A stretch of DNA of 64,000 nt from Temnothorax longispinosus (lineage: Eukaryota; Arthropoda; Insecta; Hymenoptera; Formicidae), in assembly GCF_030848805.1 (NCBI RefSeq), contig NC_092368.1:10362122-10426121 (forward strand), written 5' to 3'. Shown here one piece after another: positions 20,890-33,102 of this stretch. Position numbers and translations under genes: made by a program. The notes beneath the pieces are model-generated. The model was not told the DNA's origin. It searched no databases and saw only the letters and a list, made by a program, of their open reading frames with translations. Numbering within the stretch: the stretch's first letter is position 1; each line of letters starts with the position of its first letter.

Positions 20890-21854
20890 CATAGACACAT
20901 ATACTAGTATCGAGAACCAACTCAAGTTCCTTGTAGAACCTAGAGAACTAGCAGCGACCGGTAGAGACTGCCGTGTGCTTGTTAGAACTCTCCGTTCCGC
21001 TCCGCGCGTAGCCTAGTAGCTCTTGTTGCAAATATTTCAAATAATATGAGGTATTTAAAAAAATTCATAAGCACATTTTTTGTAGATATTTGTCTGTTCT
21101 ACAACTTTGATCTCTACAAAAATTTCAAAATTCATCGTATTTGTGGAGAAAAACGAATTTGTTTATAAATTGTTAATAAAAAACATACTTAGGGATAGCG
21201 GAAAATGGCGGAATTTGAATATGTTGTTCAGTATATTTTTCTAAACACAATGACGTAATAAAACCTTGTGTTGCAATTTTTTCTAGGTCTAATCGTATTT
21301 TGACTGGATTATTAATACAACTTTCTGAAGTAGACGTTTCAACATTTTCGTACTAGACATATTATATAAGTTTTGTAACAATGAATAACATTTATGGGAA
21401 CGCTGCAAAAGGGACACAAAGCGAGGATCTTTTTATCCACAGTATATCGTCTAGCCTAAAAACAGTATTATTATGTCAGTTTGTTAACTTGTACATTTCA
21501 AACAATGTCACAATCGAAACTAAATATTAATAGTCGTTATTAGTGCATCATGCAACCAAGTACATTCATATTACATATTGTGTAATTAAGGCTCCTGGGT
21601 AGTCACCGCGGCCATATTGAATTTCTTGCTATTAAAGCGAAAAAATTACCCTATTTTGTCCTGCGTGGCATTCTCAAATAAAGACATTTCAATAAAAAAT
21701 CACTGTAGATAATTTCAGAACAGTTCTAAAATTGACCGGGGACTATTCTTTTCCCTCAACAATAAACAAACAACCATAAAACGAAGCCTAAACATACGGG
21801 AAAACAAGCCGTTTGACGACTATCGAAAAGAGTGGAAAATGTTCCTCCGCATAT
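20106..21854. other. Unannotated AT-rich region with (GT)n
   Basis: No gene is recognised. A GT microsatellite occupies about 20838-20886. Two GC-rich islands (20430-20590 and 20930-21015) both contain words around GCGGAGCGGAGCGTAG/CCGCTCCGCGCGTAG in opposite orientation, suggesting a foldback-like repeat around the microsatellite. Confidence 0.4.
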
Positions 21855-22330
21855 TGTTATGAGCGCACAACGAATTAGAGATTAAGTAATGCACTTGGCA
21901 ACTCCGAGTTGCCTCCTATCGGAAATATGAACCTAGCGACGAAGACCGCTGACGCAAAGACCTGCACAAGTTTCGGGAATGACCAAATATGGTCATCCCG
22001 GACATCACCTGCCCGTTAGACCTTTGATCGCGGTATCAAAAACGCTGACAACTAAGTCAGCAATACCGAGCGGATAAAGCGCCCGCCTTTCCGACGAGCG
22101 GCGGGCAGTAGCTAGTTACCATCTTAGCGGACACGTGCGTCCGATTAACAACTCATAAATCACTTACTGAAACGCGAGCGTCGTAACTAAAATAAAGGGA
22201 ACTGTATCAAAGAGTAAATGAGAATATATTTGGTTGTTAACGTTATACATCGTGACGAGTATTTCTTCTCCGACCCGAGATTCCCGAATCCTGTACCGAC
22301 CCTGAGAGAACTCCCGGTACCGGCACAACA
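21855..22330 (+). repeat. Solo errantivirus LTR, TSD ATAT
   Basis: A 476-bp repeat starts TGTTATGAGCGCACAACG and ends CCGGCACAACA, flanked by ATAT at 21851-21854 and 22331-22334. Sequence layout matches the solo LTR at 53472-53945. No internal sequence remains, so it arose by recombination between the two LTRs of an inserted element. Confidence 0.92.
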
Positions 22331-22802
22331 ATATGTATTCCTTGCAAATCTTACTCCTCGGTCAATTTTACGAGTTTCACGAATACATTAAACGTTATAG
22401 CACAAGTACAGAGCGAATAATAAAGAAATAAAATGCAGTACAAAATAGGTTGTCAACATGTCACAGAGAACAGAATTCTCCATTGGGAAGAGTTCTTATT
22501 TTTACTGCGACGGTACGTCGCCACCGTCAACGCGGAGTTCTCGGCTTAGGGACTAGGAGCCTTAAGAAGTTATATGTGAAACAAATATTTTTGAAAACAC
22601 AACATATACTTACGTATGAAAGCTTTTAAAATAATAAAAATTAATCATTAGCTATTTAAGCGCAATAGTTAAATGTCCATGCATTAAACGTGCATTAAGT
22701 GTACGTGTATAAAATAGCTCGATAAAAAATAATATAAAAACATAAAAACATTAAGAAATAAAGATAAGCCTATCATAGACATGTAAATAAAAAAAAACCT
22801 AC

Positions 22803-22941
22803 CATATACATAGTAGTTGTTGAACGGCTGGTCAGCACGTTCTACACATACTGATAAATGTGCCTTTTCCATTTGTTGGACTAACACAATTGTTTCTCCA
22901 TTAGAAGATATGTTATGACAAATACTGACAGTACTGGGAAT
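22803..22941 (-). pseudogene. Unrecognised host gene, exon c
   Basis: Minus-strand exon between an acceptor (ATATTACAG at 22942) and a donor (GTAGGT at 22802). It encodes about 46 residues, including SICHNISSNGETIVLVQQ and AHLSVCVERADQPFNNYYVY. It starts in the frame expected after exon b. I do not recognise the protein. It is classed as broken because of the stop in exon b and the insertion in exon a. Confidence 0.6.
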
Positions 22942-23116
22942 CTGTAATATATTTTACATATATTTCGCATTTTTAGTACTGTCACGACATTTTGGATGGT
23001 CTTTATTAATATTTCCTCTGTTTCAATAATCTAAATATTATAATAATGATCTAAAGAATATTATAATATTATAATATTAACGAATAAGGAAACCTTTTCT
23101 TCGCCAGTGAATAGAA

Positions 23117-23211
23117 TAAAAAGGAGTGGTAATAATCGACGCTATTGTGAGATAATTAAAGAATTTTATATAGCCAGTCAGCGTCGATTATTACCACTCC
23201 TTTTTATTATA
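23117..23211. other. 29-bp inverted repeat hairpin
   Basis: AATAAAAAGGAGTGGTAATA... at 23117-23145 is repeated in inverse at 23183-23211 with a 37-base spacer. It is probably a small foldback MITE; ATAATATTA repeats flank it. Confidence 0.75.
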
Positions 23212-23212
23212 A

Positions 23213-23358
23213 TATTACTAGCTGGTTACCCGGGCTTCGCCCCGGAGGACATATGTAATAAGACACGCAAATAGTCTCTCTCTCTCTCTCCCTCTCTCTA
23301 TCCCTCTTTCTCTCCCTCTCCCTCTCCTCCCTCTCCTTCTCTCTCCCTCTCCCTCCCT

Positions 23359-23438
<80 letters not shown>

Positions 23439-23509
23439 CTCTCCCTCTCCTCTCTCCTCTCTCCCTCTCCCCCTCTCCCTCTCCCTCTCCCTCTCCCTCT
23501 CCCTCTCCC

Positions 23510-23568
<59 letters not shown>

Positions 23569-24020
23569 AAAATTTCGTAACCGATTTCCAAAAAGATACC
23601 AATTCCCAAAAAGATCGGTAACAAAAAACTATACAGTTTATAGCACTCCCCGGAAAATTCTACCCGTTTTTACATACAATTCTTTAAAATTCGATCAATT
23701 ATTTTCCGAAAAATTCGTCAAACTTCTAATACCAGTTTCCAAAAAGATTGGTAACGAAAAATTATATACTTTATAGCACTCCCCAGGAAATTCTACCCCT
23801 ACTTCATTCGGTCAATTATTTCCCGAAAAATTAAGAAATTAGAAAAACCGGTTTCTAGAAAATCGGTAACAAAAAACTATACACATCATGGCACTTCCCG
23901 GAAAATTTTACCCCTGTTTCATATACTTTTGGTAAAAATTCGGTCCGCTAACGAATGAGTAGTTCGCGGACAAACGGACGGACAGACAAACAGTCGGGTT
24001 TTATATAATAGTATGATAAT
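23213..24020 (+). repeat. Interspersed repeat with long (CT)n tract
   Basis: The repeat starts CTAGCTGGTTACCCGGGCTTCGCCCC, contains a pyrimidine microsatellite (23278-23567), then three or four diverged units with GGTTTCCAAAAAGATTGGTAAC and CACTCCCCGGAAAATTCTACCCC. It ends GAGTAGTTCGCGG followed by an ACGGACGGACAGACAAAC stretch and TATATAATAGTA. The same start and end types occur at 54540-56090, so this is a dispersed family. Frames in the microsatellite (Arg-Glu runs) are artefacts. Confidence 0.7.
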
Positions 24021-24067
24021 AATAATATATTCAAATTATTATTCTTCTGCTTATATTTCAACTTACA

Positions 24068-24384
24068 TGGGGTGGCTGTTGGACAATCAATAACTGCATC
24101 TCACTTATTATTCTTTGTGTTTTGGAGAGTCCTTCATATTGTTTAATAAAGTTTGTACTCTGAAGACGTCAACTTGTTTTTAAAATTCTCCTCATACAAG
24201 CATTTTGCGCGTCCATGCATCTTTTTCTCTTTAAAAGGTTTTTTGCGATTTCATACAACCTGGCAGCCTTTGGTACAAGATCAGCTTGTCTTCTACACTC
24301 TAATAATAAGATTTTTTGTTTGAAAAAACGTACATTACTTTCTTGTTGTCTTAGACTTATATTCGAGGTAATTACCGCTTCATC
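24068..24384 (-). pseudogene. Unrecognised host gene, exon b, with premature stop
   Basis: Minus-strand exon after an acceptor TATCTTAG and before a donor GTAAGT. It encodes about 105 residues with a basic helical stretch: RQQESNVRFFKQKILLLECR, then AARLYEIAKNLLKRKRCMDA. A TGA at about 24169-24171 interrupts the frame, and a possible further shift near 24120 makes the 3' part less certain. The helical pattern hints at a TPR-like repeat, but I cannot name the family. Exons a, b and c share compatible phases. Confidence 0.55.
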
Positions 24385-24602
24385 CTAAGATATGATATTT
24401 ATTACATATTGATACAAAAGATATTAGAAAATATTAAAAAATTAAAACAAAAATCTCATTGTTTTCGTACATGTCTTTCACATGCAAAGTTTGTAACTTC
24501 GTCTTCAGCATATTGCATATGTTCCATTGCATTAGACAATACTGTTTCTTCCATTACTTCATTTGTAACTTTGTCTTCAGCATGTTGTACATGTTCCATT
24601 GA

Positions 24603-25022
24603 TAACTATGATGGATAGTTCTCAGGTTAATTGTTACAAGCTCGAACGAGTTCTGTCCAAGCACCACGCACTCAGGATGTCGTCGCGTAAGGCTCACAAG
24701 AATCAGAACTCGGAAAAGAGTGTTAGGAATAAAATAAAAACTTTAATATAACTCTAATAATTGATACAAGAGAGTACTCGCTGTTTTTCGTACGCACTCG
24801 GTTTTTAACGGGCATCGGCCCTTCGCTCGGATTGCACGCACGTCTTTCTCCCTCGAGTTCCCTCGATCGACTCCCCCTCTCGACTTTTCTCTCGCGCTCA
24901 CACACACTCTCTTGTCCATCACGCTCGCTCGCTCATTGGCTCTTGCCGTCTCGCTCGGTTATTGGCCACTGCCATTGCACGCTCATCTCTCTATCTCTCT
25001 CACTCAGTACTCGCTCGTTATC
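24603..25022. repeat. Solo-LTR-like insertion in the host intron
   Basis: A GC-richer block begins TGATAACTATGATGG and ends CTCGTTATCA, a 7-bp TG...CA inverted end. It interrupts a duplicated intron sequence (CATTAGACAATACTGTTTyTTCC occurs at 24530 and 25030). A polyadenylation-like AATAAA lies near 24729. A clean target duplication was not resolved, so solo LTR is a likely but not proven reading. Confidence 0.45.
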
Positions 25023-25170
25023 AATTGCATTAGACAATACTGTTTTTTCCATTACTTCGTTACTGTTCATGTCATGCTATAATAACATTGCAAATTTACG
25101 TATTGTTGTTCATATAGTAATACGAATAAATTAAAATTAGAAAGAATTTACAGTAAAAAATATGTTTTAC

Positions 25171-25388
25171 CTCTTGTATGTATGTTGCATATCTAATGTC
25201 TTGTTTTTCGTGTGCTGACTGCAGTTCTAATGCAACAATATCTGGACAAAATTCTAAGTTGCAAGCAGATATTAAGGCTTGCTGAGAATCAATATTATTA
25301 CTTGCTGCTATACATTTGATTTTACTTAGTATGTTGAGACATGGTACAGCAGTATCCTTTAATTTGCGTTTATTGATGGAATAAATAT
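25171..25388 (-). pseudogene. Unrecognised host gene, exon a (3' piece)
   Basis: This is the larger piece of an exon whose first bases lie at 59270-59279. It encodes about 71 residues including KRKLKDTAVPCLNILSKIKC and CPDIVALELQSAHEKQDIRY. It ends with a donor after GAG (GTAAAA) in frame with exon b. The exon is cut at 25388 by the LTR insertion, which leaves ATAT on both sides. With 34 kb inserted plus a stop in exon b, the gene is very probably dead. Confidence 0.6.
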
Positions 25389-25873
25389 TGTAACGATGCA
25401 CCCCATAAGGGCATTGTTTCCGGCGGCATCACTCGGGATACCGTCCGCCCGATCTCGCGTAATCGACATAAAACCGCCGGAGCACCGAGCTCGAGCACCG
25501 CCGAAGAGAGCCGAGCTTCAACGAGCGCGACCGTGACGCCGGGGCTCCGTAATTCTGCACCATTCCGTTCTAACCCAGGCGTTCGCCTTGCGCGGGAAAG
25601 GGGGGATCGGCTATTCCACCAATCCGTATCGCTTCGCGGGAGATTAAAACGCCGATCACCAGAGAGAGACTCCGTCTCGCACTAGCAATCACTCCAGTCC
25701 GCTGGTCCTGAGCTCTGATTCCTAGAGCGGCAGAGACAGCGAGATCCAGTGATCTAAATCTCGTTCTAAGAGATCTTGGGCGCTGCTTGAATTCCCGTCC
25801 CAATATTACTTCTCGGTTGCGACGGCAAAACCGCGAGATCAAGGCAACTTGGTTTCGGACCACGTCTTATAAG

Positions 25874-26400
25874 TTAGCGGAACAAAGTGAACAGAATCAA
25901 TTTTATAATATTATAATTTTAATTAATATTTTTATTTGTTGCTCATTTGTTGCTAAAAAGTTGCCAAAGAAAAAATTTGTTGCTCTGTAAGTTTTCTTAA
26001 AAAACGATGTTCCGCTAAAAGAATATTAAGTTAACGTGACAATATACATATAATAACGAAATTGCACATAACAATAACGTAAGAATTTGTTGCTAATTTG
26101 TTGCTAATTTATTGCTCGCAAAATAAGTCTAAACAACAGCGGAAAACCTCAGCGTGCGGACAGTTATAAGAGTAAAGTATCAGACAAAAATTTGTTGCTT
26201 GTTTAAATTTAGTACTGGCGTATTGTCTGAATTTGTTGCTCTCGAAATATCCGAGTTCCGAATATGTTGCTTGCAAAATAAGTATAAACAATAGCGGAAA
26301 ACCTCAGAGTGCAGCTAGTTACAAGAGTAAAGTATCAGAAAAAAATTTGTTGCTTGTTTAAATTTGGTACAGGCGTATTGTCTGAATTTGTTGCTTGTTG
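25874..26400 (+). repeat. Left arm of the foldback element
   Basis: After TTAGCGGAACAAAG come several AATTTGTTGCT words and two tandem copies of a unit of about 150 bp (26121-26272 and 26273-26396). The unit holds ACAGCGGAAAACCTCAG, AGAGTAAAGTATCAGA and GGCGTATTGTCTGAATTTG. The first 410 bases are nearly identical, inverted, to 58370-58784. Confidence 0.88.
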
Positions 26401-26882
26401 TAAAAAGATTTTGCTCGCTGTATTAAAAGTTGGATGTCTAACACAGTCTTTTTATACGGCAGATTTGTTATCATAGGTTGGCAGAAAAGTTAATTGCTAG
26501 CATGATTTTCTTACTAAATTATTTTACAATATACTATTGAGGAATCCGATCTTCTTGCTCATTTTAAAACGTTAGAAATAGTAACTTTTATATAGCGCTG
26601 CTTGAAACGCACGCACGATATGAGCGTCGACGTAGCGCTATTCTTTTGTTAGTCACTCGCGTGATAAGTTCGTGAAGTAAAGGATTCTTCTGCATTGTGC
26701 TTCATCTGTCTCGGCGAGACAGTGAAGAAGTTATTTTACTCGTGAACGGTATTGGATTATTGCGTTCTTACATGTATATCGGCCTGTAATAGGATACTTT
26801 TGATCTATGCCGTATAGATAAGATCTGTGTAAGTTCATAAACCAACAAGCCTTTTTTCTTTTTAACACTTTCTTTGACTGTT
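26401..26882. other. Left interior of the foldback element, unassigned
   Basis: About 480 bases with no recognised gene, between the left arm and the TA at which the next inverted-repeat element begins. A CTCGCGTGATAAG segment near 26660 and TGCGTTCTTACATG near 26762 show nothing further. Confidence 0.4.
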
Positions 26883-26983
26883 AGTCCGGGGGTCAGGGCC
26901 ATTAAGAAATAAGAATATTGAAGTTCACGGCGCAAAGTTGGAACTTTTTTTAATCGATTCTTATGATATCCCATAACAAATGT

Positions 26984-28556
26984 GGGTAATTATTTACAAT
27001 AACTAACACAGCTCGGATTACTTTGACCTTGACATATGTTGTCAAGGTCACCCTTCTGAGTGACCTTTAGAAGGTTTTAGCCGGCGGTCATTGTTTATTA
27101 AAAAGTTATAAACAAAAAAAGTTTGAAAAATATAGCAACTATTTTGAGTATTGGAAGACATAAATGACTAAGAAATATCTTGAAATAGTTCACGCATACA
27201 CTTTCCACGCGAAACGAGGTTTACCCACACCCCCCTGCTTTCGGGGGAGGTGCGGTAGCCCCTCCCTCGTTTACGTGTGTTAATATGAGTTTTTAAATAA
27301 TACGTCAATTGTGTGTGTATAAACAGTACACACATAAGCGAGGGAAGGGCTACCGCACCTCCCCCGAAAGCAGGGGGGTGTGGGTGAACCTCGTTTCGTG
27401 TGGAAAGTGTATGCGTGAACTATTTCGACATATTTCTTAGTCATTTATGCAACTAGGCACATTATGTGTCTAGTTTAAAAGATGTGAAGCCTTCTGCAAG
27501 GGGACGGAACCTACTGCCTCTACGCATACACTTTTCACGCGAACCGAGGTTCACCCACACCCCCTTGCTTTCGGGGGAGGTGCGGTAGCCCCTCCCTCGC
27601 TTACGTGTGTACTGTTTATACACTCACAATTAACATATTTTAAAAACTCATATTAACACACGTAAACGAGGGAGGGGCTATCGTACCTTCCCCAAAATCA
27701 GGGGGGTGTGGGTGAACCTCGTTTCGAGTGGAAAGTGTATGCGTGAACTATTTCAACATATTTCTTAGTAATTTATGTCTTCTAATACTCAAAATAGCTG
27801 CTATATTTTTCAAACTTTTTTTGTTTATAACTTTTTAATAAACAATGACCGCCGACTAAAACCTTCTGAAGGTCACTCAGCAGGATGACCTTGACAACAT
27901 ATGTGTTCGAGATTCAGTTAACGCTGCGCCGTCCGATCAGATGGCAGCATCGATCGGGTAACGACGCTCGATCACCGCGGCAGCTTGCGCCCGCACGGGC
28001 GCGCTCATCGCCAACGTCTTCATCGCGATCGAACTCAATTGTGCAAATGGCCGCCCGGTGACTAGACGCATAACGTGTGCTCTATACGTTTCGATTAGTG
28101 ACTTTGGTTAATCGTGTACATCGCAGTGCCCACGCTGCTTAGACTTCTCATTTAAACTGTGAAATAGACCGCTCATCAACTCTGGTGCCTCAACACGACG
28201 ACTCAAGCTCACACGTGCGCGAGTGCCGACTGCCACGTGTCTCACCGGCTCACGGGCGACTCACCACACGAGGAGGGCAATTCATATAATTGTCGCTCGA
28301 CTTCAACGATCAGATAAAGACGTCTCATTTATACACCGCTCATCAATTCTCAGGTCAGACTGTAACAATTTCGATACATTAAAGACGGCTCAGACTGTGG
28401 TCTGAGTTACACAAAATAAAGTGCATATTTAGTTAACACCTTCCACGCGCGTCCTTCTCATCCCGCTTCCATCGCCGGGATTAATCAGCGATTTCGCGAA
28501 CAATATGTCAAGGTCAAAGTAATCCGAGCTGTGTTAGTTATTCTACATAATTACCC
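26984..28556. mobile_element. Foldback element Y with stem-loop arms
   Basis: Ends are GGGTAATTATTTACAATAAC (left) and GTTAGTTATTCTACATAATTACCC (right), inserted in the left arm of X. Next inside is TCGGATTACTTTGACC, also inverted on both sides. The interior has two further hairpins built from the same GCATACACTTTyCACGCGAA and CCTCCCCCGAAAGCAGGG blocks (27195-27440 and 27520-27755). A solo LTR (27904-28502) lies in the right arm. The flanks AAATGT/AAGTGT look like an imperfect duplication. Confidence 0.8.
27904..28502. repeat. Solo LTR, TSD ATATG
   Basis: A 599-bp insertion begins TGTTCGAGATTCAG and ends TTTCGCGAACA, with ATATG at 27899-27903 and 28503-28507. It interrupts the GACATATGTCAAGG stretch of element Y, which is intact and inverted on the left side. 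TG...CA ends and a 5-bp duplication identify an LTR. Confidence 0.88.
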
Positions 28557-28725
28557 AAGTGTGTAAAGTCTCTAGAATAAACTCAGCCCGCTTCGCCTTT
28601 TTTTATTGCAAAATATATTTAAAAAACGCGTTTCTGTATAGTTTTCTTTAAATAACTTTTTCAGTGTTGGTCAAACAAAACTTAAAGAGAGGAAAATTGT
28701 TCGGAAGAAAATATCCTATAAGAAT

Positions 28726-31700
28726 TGCGACGCTTTTTCCCCCGGTCTCGCAATCCGGTGGAGGGCTATCGTGGATTGGCAGCACGCGCAACTATTTCCG
28801 ACACCAAATGATGGGGCGCCAGGTGCGACGGATCGCACCACCGTACACTATTATATCTAACGCGATATCCCCGACAATACCTCAGGGCGTAGTGCTTCTT
28901 CAGGGAATTCGGAGAGAGGCGTCACGCAATCAATCACACACAAAATAATAATAATAAGATAACATAGGATATATTTGGTCAGATATAAGGCACTTGCAAC
29001 AAAATATCAATCAAAGTAGGTGTTGGTATAATTGGTCTGAGCATCTCGCATTCGGAATCAGACCACGCGGTAACGAGACATTATTGGCGGCGGATCGACG
29101 CCGCGGCAACGAATTAACGCGAAGATGTTGTATAAATTACCGCACAAATGTCGGATAGGCTGACGCACGAATGCCGCATAAATAACGCAATAAGTGCACG
29201 CGAGAAGGTCGAATTTTAAATACTGTAGATTAACTCACGCAAGATCAGGTCAACGCAACAGATAAACGCAGACGAACACACGAAAGCTTAACATGAATTA
29301 GTTGATTTAGGTATCGCGGTACCTTACTTCGAACTCACAACGAACTTACGCCACGAGGCCGATGAACCGACTCGCCGCACTTCGGTTGCGCCTTCAACGC
29401 GCACCCGGGCCACCTCGATTCCGCACGACGCAAAAATTATGGGCGATCTCGCCGTGTCGACCACGCTGGCCGGCGATTACCCCCGAACACAAAATAAGGA
29501 CTCGTATCGCGGACGATCCCGCGGCTTGCCACGCGAATCCCGAGTTCTCTCGCAAGCACGGAGATTCCGCGGCCCCGCGCCGATCCCGTCGATCTTTCCG
29601 TCCCGCCAAACACAATATTCGCCGTCCTCGAGGGCCCGGATACGTTACTCAAATACGAGGGCGAGTGCTTCAAATTACATGACCACTCGCGGCTCGCCGT
29701 TTCCCTCACAACTCGCTCCCGTTATCACCACGCAAGGCATCACTCTCAATAATATGGCCAAGACGCGACACGATTACGAACTCTAACACCATGAAACGCG
29801 ACACGATTACTTACATTAACGCAATGAGACGCTACACAATTCGACCCGATTAATCCGACTCACATATTCCAACGCCACGCGATTGTCGGCCGTGGCGGTG
29901 CTCGCGGGGAGGGCACGATTGGTCTCTACGCACTGGAGAGTTCACTCTCGGCAAGGCCCTGGCACGATTTCCACCCGACTCTACCTTAAATGCGAGCGCA
30001 AGGTAACGCACGCGCTCATATCGCTGTCCACAGGTAATCCTGCGGCGCTCAGGTAACCGATGCGTGCCATGGGCCAGTGCCTCGAGCGAACCCTCTTTTC
30101 TTAACGCGGGGACGCCAGAGTGGTGACCTTACAATGCGTCGTAGTATCTCCGTTGGTCCGGGCAGCCCGTAATTCGGGCGATGCTCCCAGGTTCCTCGCC
30201 GGCACGACAGTGTCGGAAACGATGGTCCGCCGGGATCGCGCCGGTTCCCCGCGCCTGCGCTGTAGCGTGTCGCTCGACCGGATTGCCGATCCTAGCGCTC
30301 CCGGCGCCTAGGCCGCAAGTGCGCCGCTCCTTCCGGGGGCGCCACTCCAATTCTAGGGCGCTCTCATCGGCGCCTCAGCTTCTCGCGCGCCTCCCCTTCC
30401 GGTGGCGTCGCTCCAACTACCTCCGATTCGGCGCGGGCTTTTCGAATCAACCGGCTGTCCGGGCCGCGATGATCGAGTCGGCGTTCGGGGTCAGGCTGGC
30501 CGGGCCTCGGCCCCGTCCGCCGGCATCCCCTCGGGGCGACGGCCCCAGGGCTGTGCCTTTTCCTGGGCCGCTCCTCGGCACCCTGGTCTGACTGGCGTTT
30601 CACTCGGGGGTGTCCGGGGTCTTCCAGACTGTTATGCTGCCGCTGTTACGACCGAGTGCGGAGTGAATTCCGGCCGGCGACACTCATGCATTTGCGGGGA
30701 GGTCCGGGCGACCCGACTTTCGGCCAGGTCCCCTGGCCGTCTCCTTAATCCTCTGCCCTTCCTCGTTGCGGCTCCCGGCCGTTACATGTTGACTCCAGCC
30801 ACCACCCCGGGAAAAAATGGAAGAGATCTGAACAGATTGAGCAGATCGCATCAGATCCAATCCACTCAGATCTGGTTTGATCAAAATATTGGCCCTATCT
30901 GATCAGATCCAATCAAACATGAGTAGATCTGATCCGATCCTAGAGGATAGAGTCAGATATGTAACGAGAATAATCTATTATATCTGCTCAGATCCAATCA
31001 GACATGAGTAGATCTGATCCGATCCGGTGTCCATCCACTGCAGAAAATTGTTGTTTTTAAATGTTATTTTTTAAATATGCCACTTTATTATAAAAGTGAA
31101 CTCCACGATACAAAAGTTGTGCCGTTCCACGATTTACATAACTTGGCGCAACTTAGCACGACACTGCCGTGTCTGATACCGTTCTTATACCACTGTTCAT
31201 CAAATTTTAAATACGAGAATCAGATTCCGTCGGATGCCATCTATCGGATACTTTGAGATGCAATAACATTATATATGATCTGATCATATATAATCTTATA
31301 TGATTATATAAGTTTATATGTGATTATATTATTATATCAGTTTAAATTATAAGGTATGTTTGCAAAATAATTTAAAAGATTTATGTTTTATATATACATA
31401 TACACATTAATCTTTTATATTTACCTATTATTAATTAATTTTGCACGGTACTTTTTTAATGAAATATTTATAATAAATTCTAAATATGGTGTCGAAATTA
31501 ACAATTATTATTAAATTGGCATTAATGTTTGAAAATTGAGAAAACTGTTTTTAATATAAAAATTAATTGATTTTTTGACCAAAAATCATTTAAAAGCTTC
31601 CCCTTTACAGAGTAAATATTATATTTGATATAATTCCAACATTGGGTGTAAAAATTAATAATAGACGATTTGAGAACGAAATTTTTATAAGTTCTATACT

Positions 31701-32380
31701 GGCGAGATCTGCTCAGATCCAGCAAGATCGGAAGAGATCTGATTGGATCAGCAACACAACTTTGTAAGCCAAGATTGGACTTATCTGGTGAGATCAAGAT
31801 ATGTCTGACTAGGTCTGCTCAGATCCGGCAAGATCGGAAGAGATCTGATTGAATCAGCAACACAACTTTGTAAGCCAAGATTGGTCTTATCTGGTGAGAT
31901 CAAGATATGTCTGGCTAGGTCTGCTCAGATCCGACAAGATCTGAGGCATAATGTCTGCTTGTACTTCAGGAGATCTGAAGCAATCAGATAATGTCCGATT
32001 AGATCGGAAGAGATCCGATTGGATCTGCGATTATATATCGAACGGCAGCAATAGTCAGATCTGGTAAGATCGGATTATAGTTCAGCGTATCTGGCTGCAT
32101 GTGATTAAATATGGCCATGCAGATCTGGCGAGATAAAATTGTATCCAATCAGATCTGACTTTACTTGAATTTCAGATCTCGTTGTATCTCATTTTATCAA
32201 ATCAGACATGGTCAGATCTCCTCCATTTTTTCCCGGGACTGGCGATCCCTTAAAAACTTAACAGCTAATTAGACCAATTAATAATACGCAACCGCCCTCC
32301 CCTCGCTCTAACGAGGAGGCATCCCCGAATTTCCCTTGGCCGAACTCGTCCGGGAAGTAGACGCGACTTGTCACGTCACA
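28726..32380. mobile_element. LTR-type insertion in X arm, TSD GAAT
   Basis: The left arm of X is interrupted between GAAT (28722-28725) and GAAT (32381-32384). The insert begins TGCGACGC and ends GTCACGTCACA, the TG...CA form of an LTR. It is GC-rich, especially at 29340-30790. Without the nested word-rich element it is about 2.2 kb. I see no gag or pol, so it may be a long solo LTR or a non-autonomous element. Long frames in it are GC artefacts on both strands. Confidence 0.7.
30806..32237. mobile_element. Word-rich MITE with CCCGGGAAAAAATGG ends
   Basis: The element begins CCCGGGAAAAAATGGAAGAG and ends CTCCTCCATTTTTTCCCGGG, perfect over about 15 bp of the termini. Dozens of copies of AGATCTGAT, CAGATCCAATCAG and related palindromic words fill the outer thirds in both orientations, including two long near-identical units at 31700-31930. 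The centre (31030-31680) is AT-rich. No protein is encoded. A target duplication could not be resolved. Confidence 0.82.
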
Positions 32381-33102
32381 GAATAAACCTTAAAAAAATT
32401 TTTTAAAATTTTTAATTGCAAAATTGCAAAAAATACGCGAGAAAAAAGCCATTTTTACAGGTTTCCGAAAACTGGGTTAAAACTTATCATATTTAAGCGG
32501 AAATTCACTCAATACCTTTCAGTATGCTGCACAAGTGTGCACAAGGCTTGCCTCCAATTTTTATATGGCTGCCTTTTAACAAATTATTTATGCAAATCGG
32601 ATCTTGGCTCTCACGTCTGAACGTGTGAACTTATTTTGATGCACTTTATCGGAAATGAAAGGTAACGATGTCTACTTTATGAATTTAAAATAAACAATTT
32701 TTTTCTAAAATTTGACTATTATTTAAAACAATTTAAATTTTGCATATTAAATATCGGCGTTGTTTATTAACGTAGAGTAATGCAAATAGCACCATTGGTT
32801 TGCGCTTAAAAAATCATGAATTTCCAAAAAAACGTTCTGATACGACCAATAGAAGCCGAGATAATTGACTTTTACATAATTAATGATTACAGCTAAACTA
32901 TTTTATATTTTTACTTGAAATTTGGTGTGAAGGTACTGGAGTGAGTGCTTTAACGGTGGAATTTTTTTCGCTGTAATTCGACTGTCAGGTTCGGCGAAAA
33001 AAAATGTCGAATACAGCGGTTTTAGAACGAGAGCGCCGGAGCGGACGCAGCAACGGCTCTACTGCGTGGCGCGCGAGCCGCCGCTGCGTCCGCCAAGCTC
33101 GC
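32381..33102. other. Inner left arm and interior of X
   Basis: Bases 32381-32735 complete the left arm of X. From 32736 to 33102 there is no recognised gene; the last 100 bp are GC-rich. Confidence 0.6.

Noticed and set aside
23207..23624. Long Arg/Glu-rich frames on the minus strand
   Set aside because: They are translations of a (CT)n microsatellite.
29362..30902. Multiple Arg/Pro/Ala-rich frames on both strands
   Set aside because: GC-rich non-coding DNA in an LTR-type insertion; all strands and frames are open and none shows a domain.
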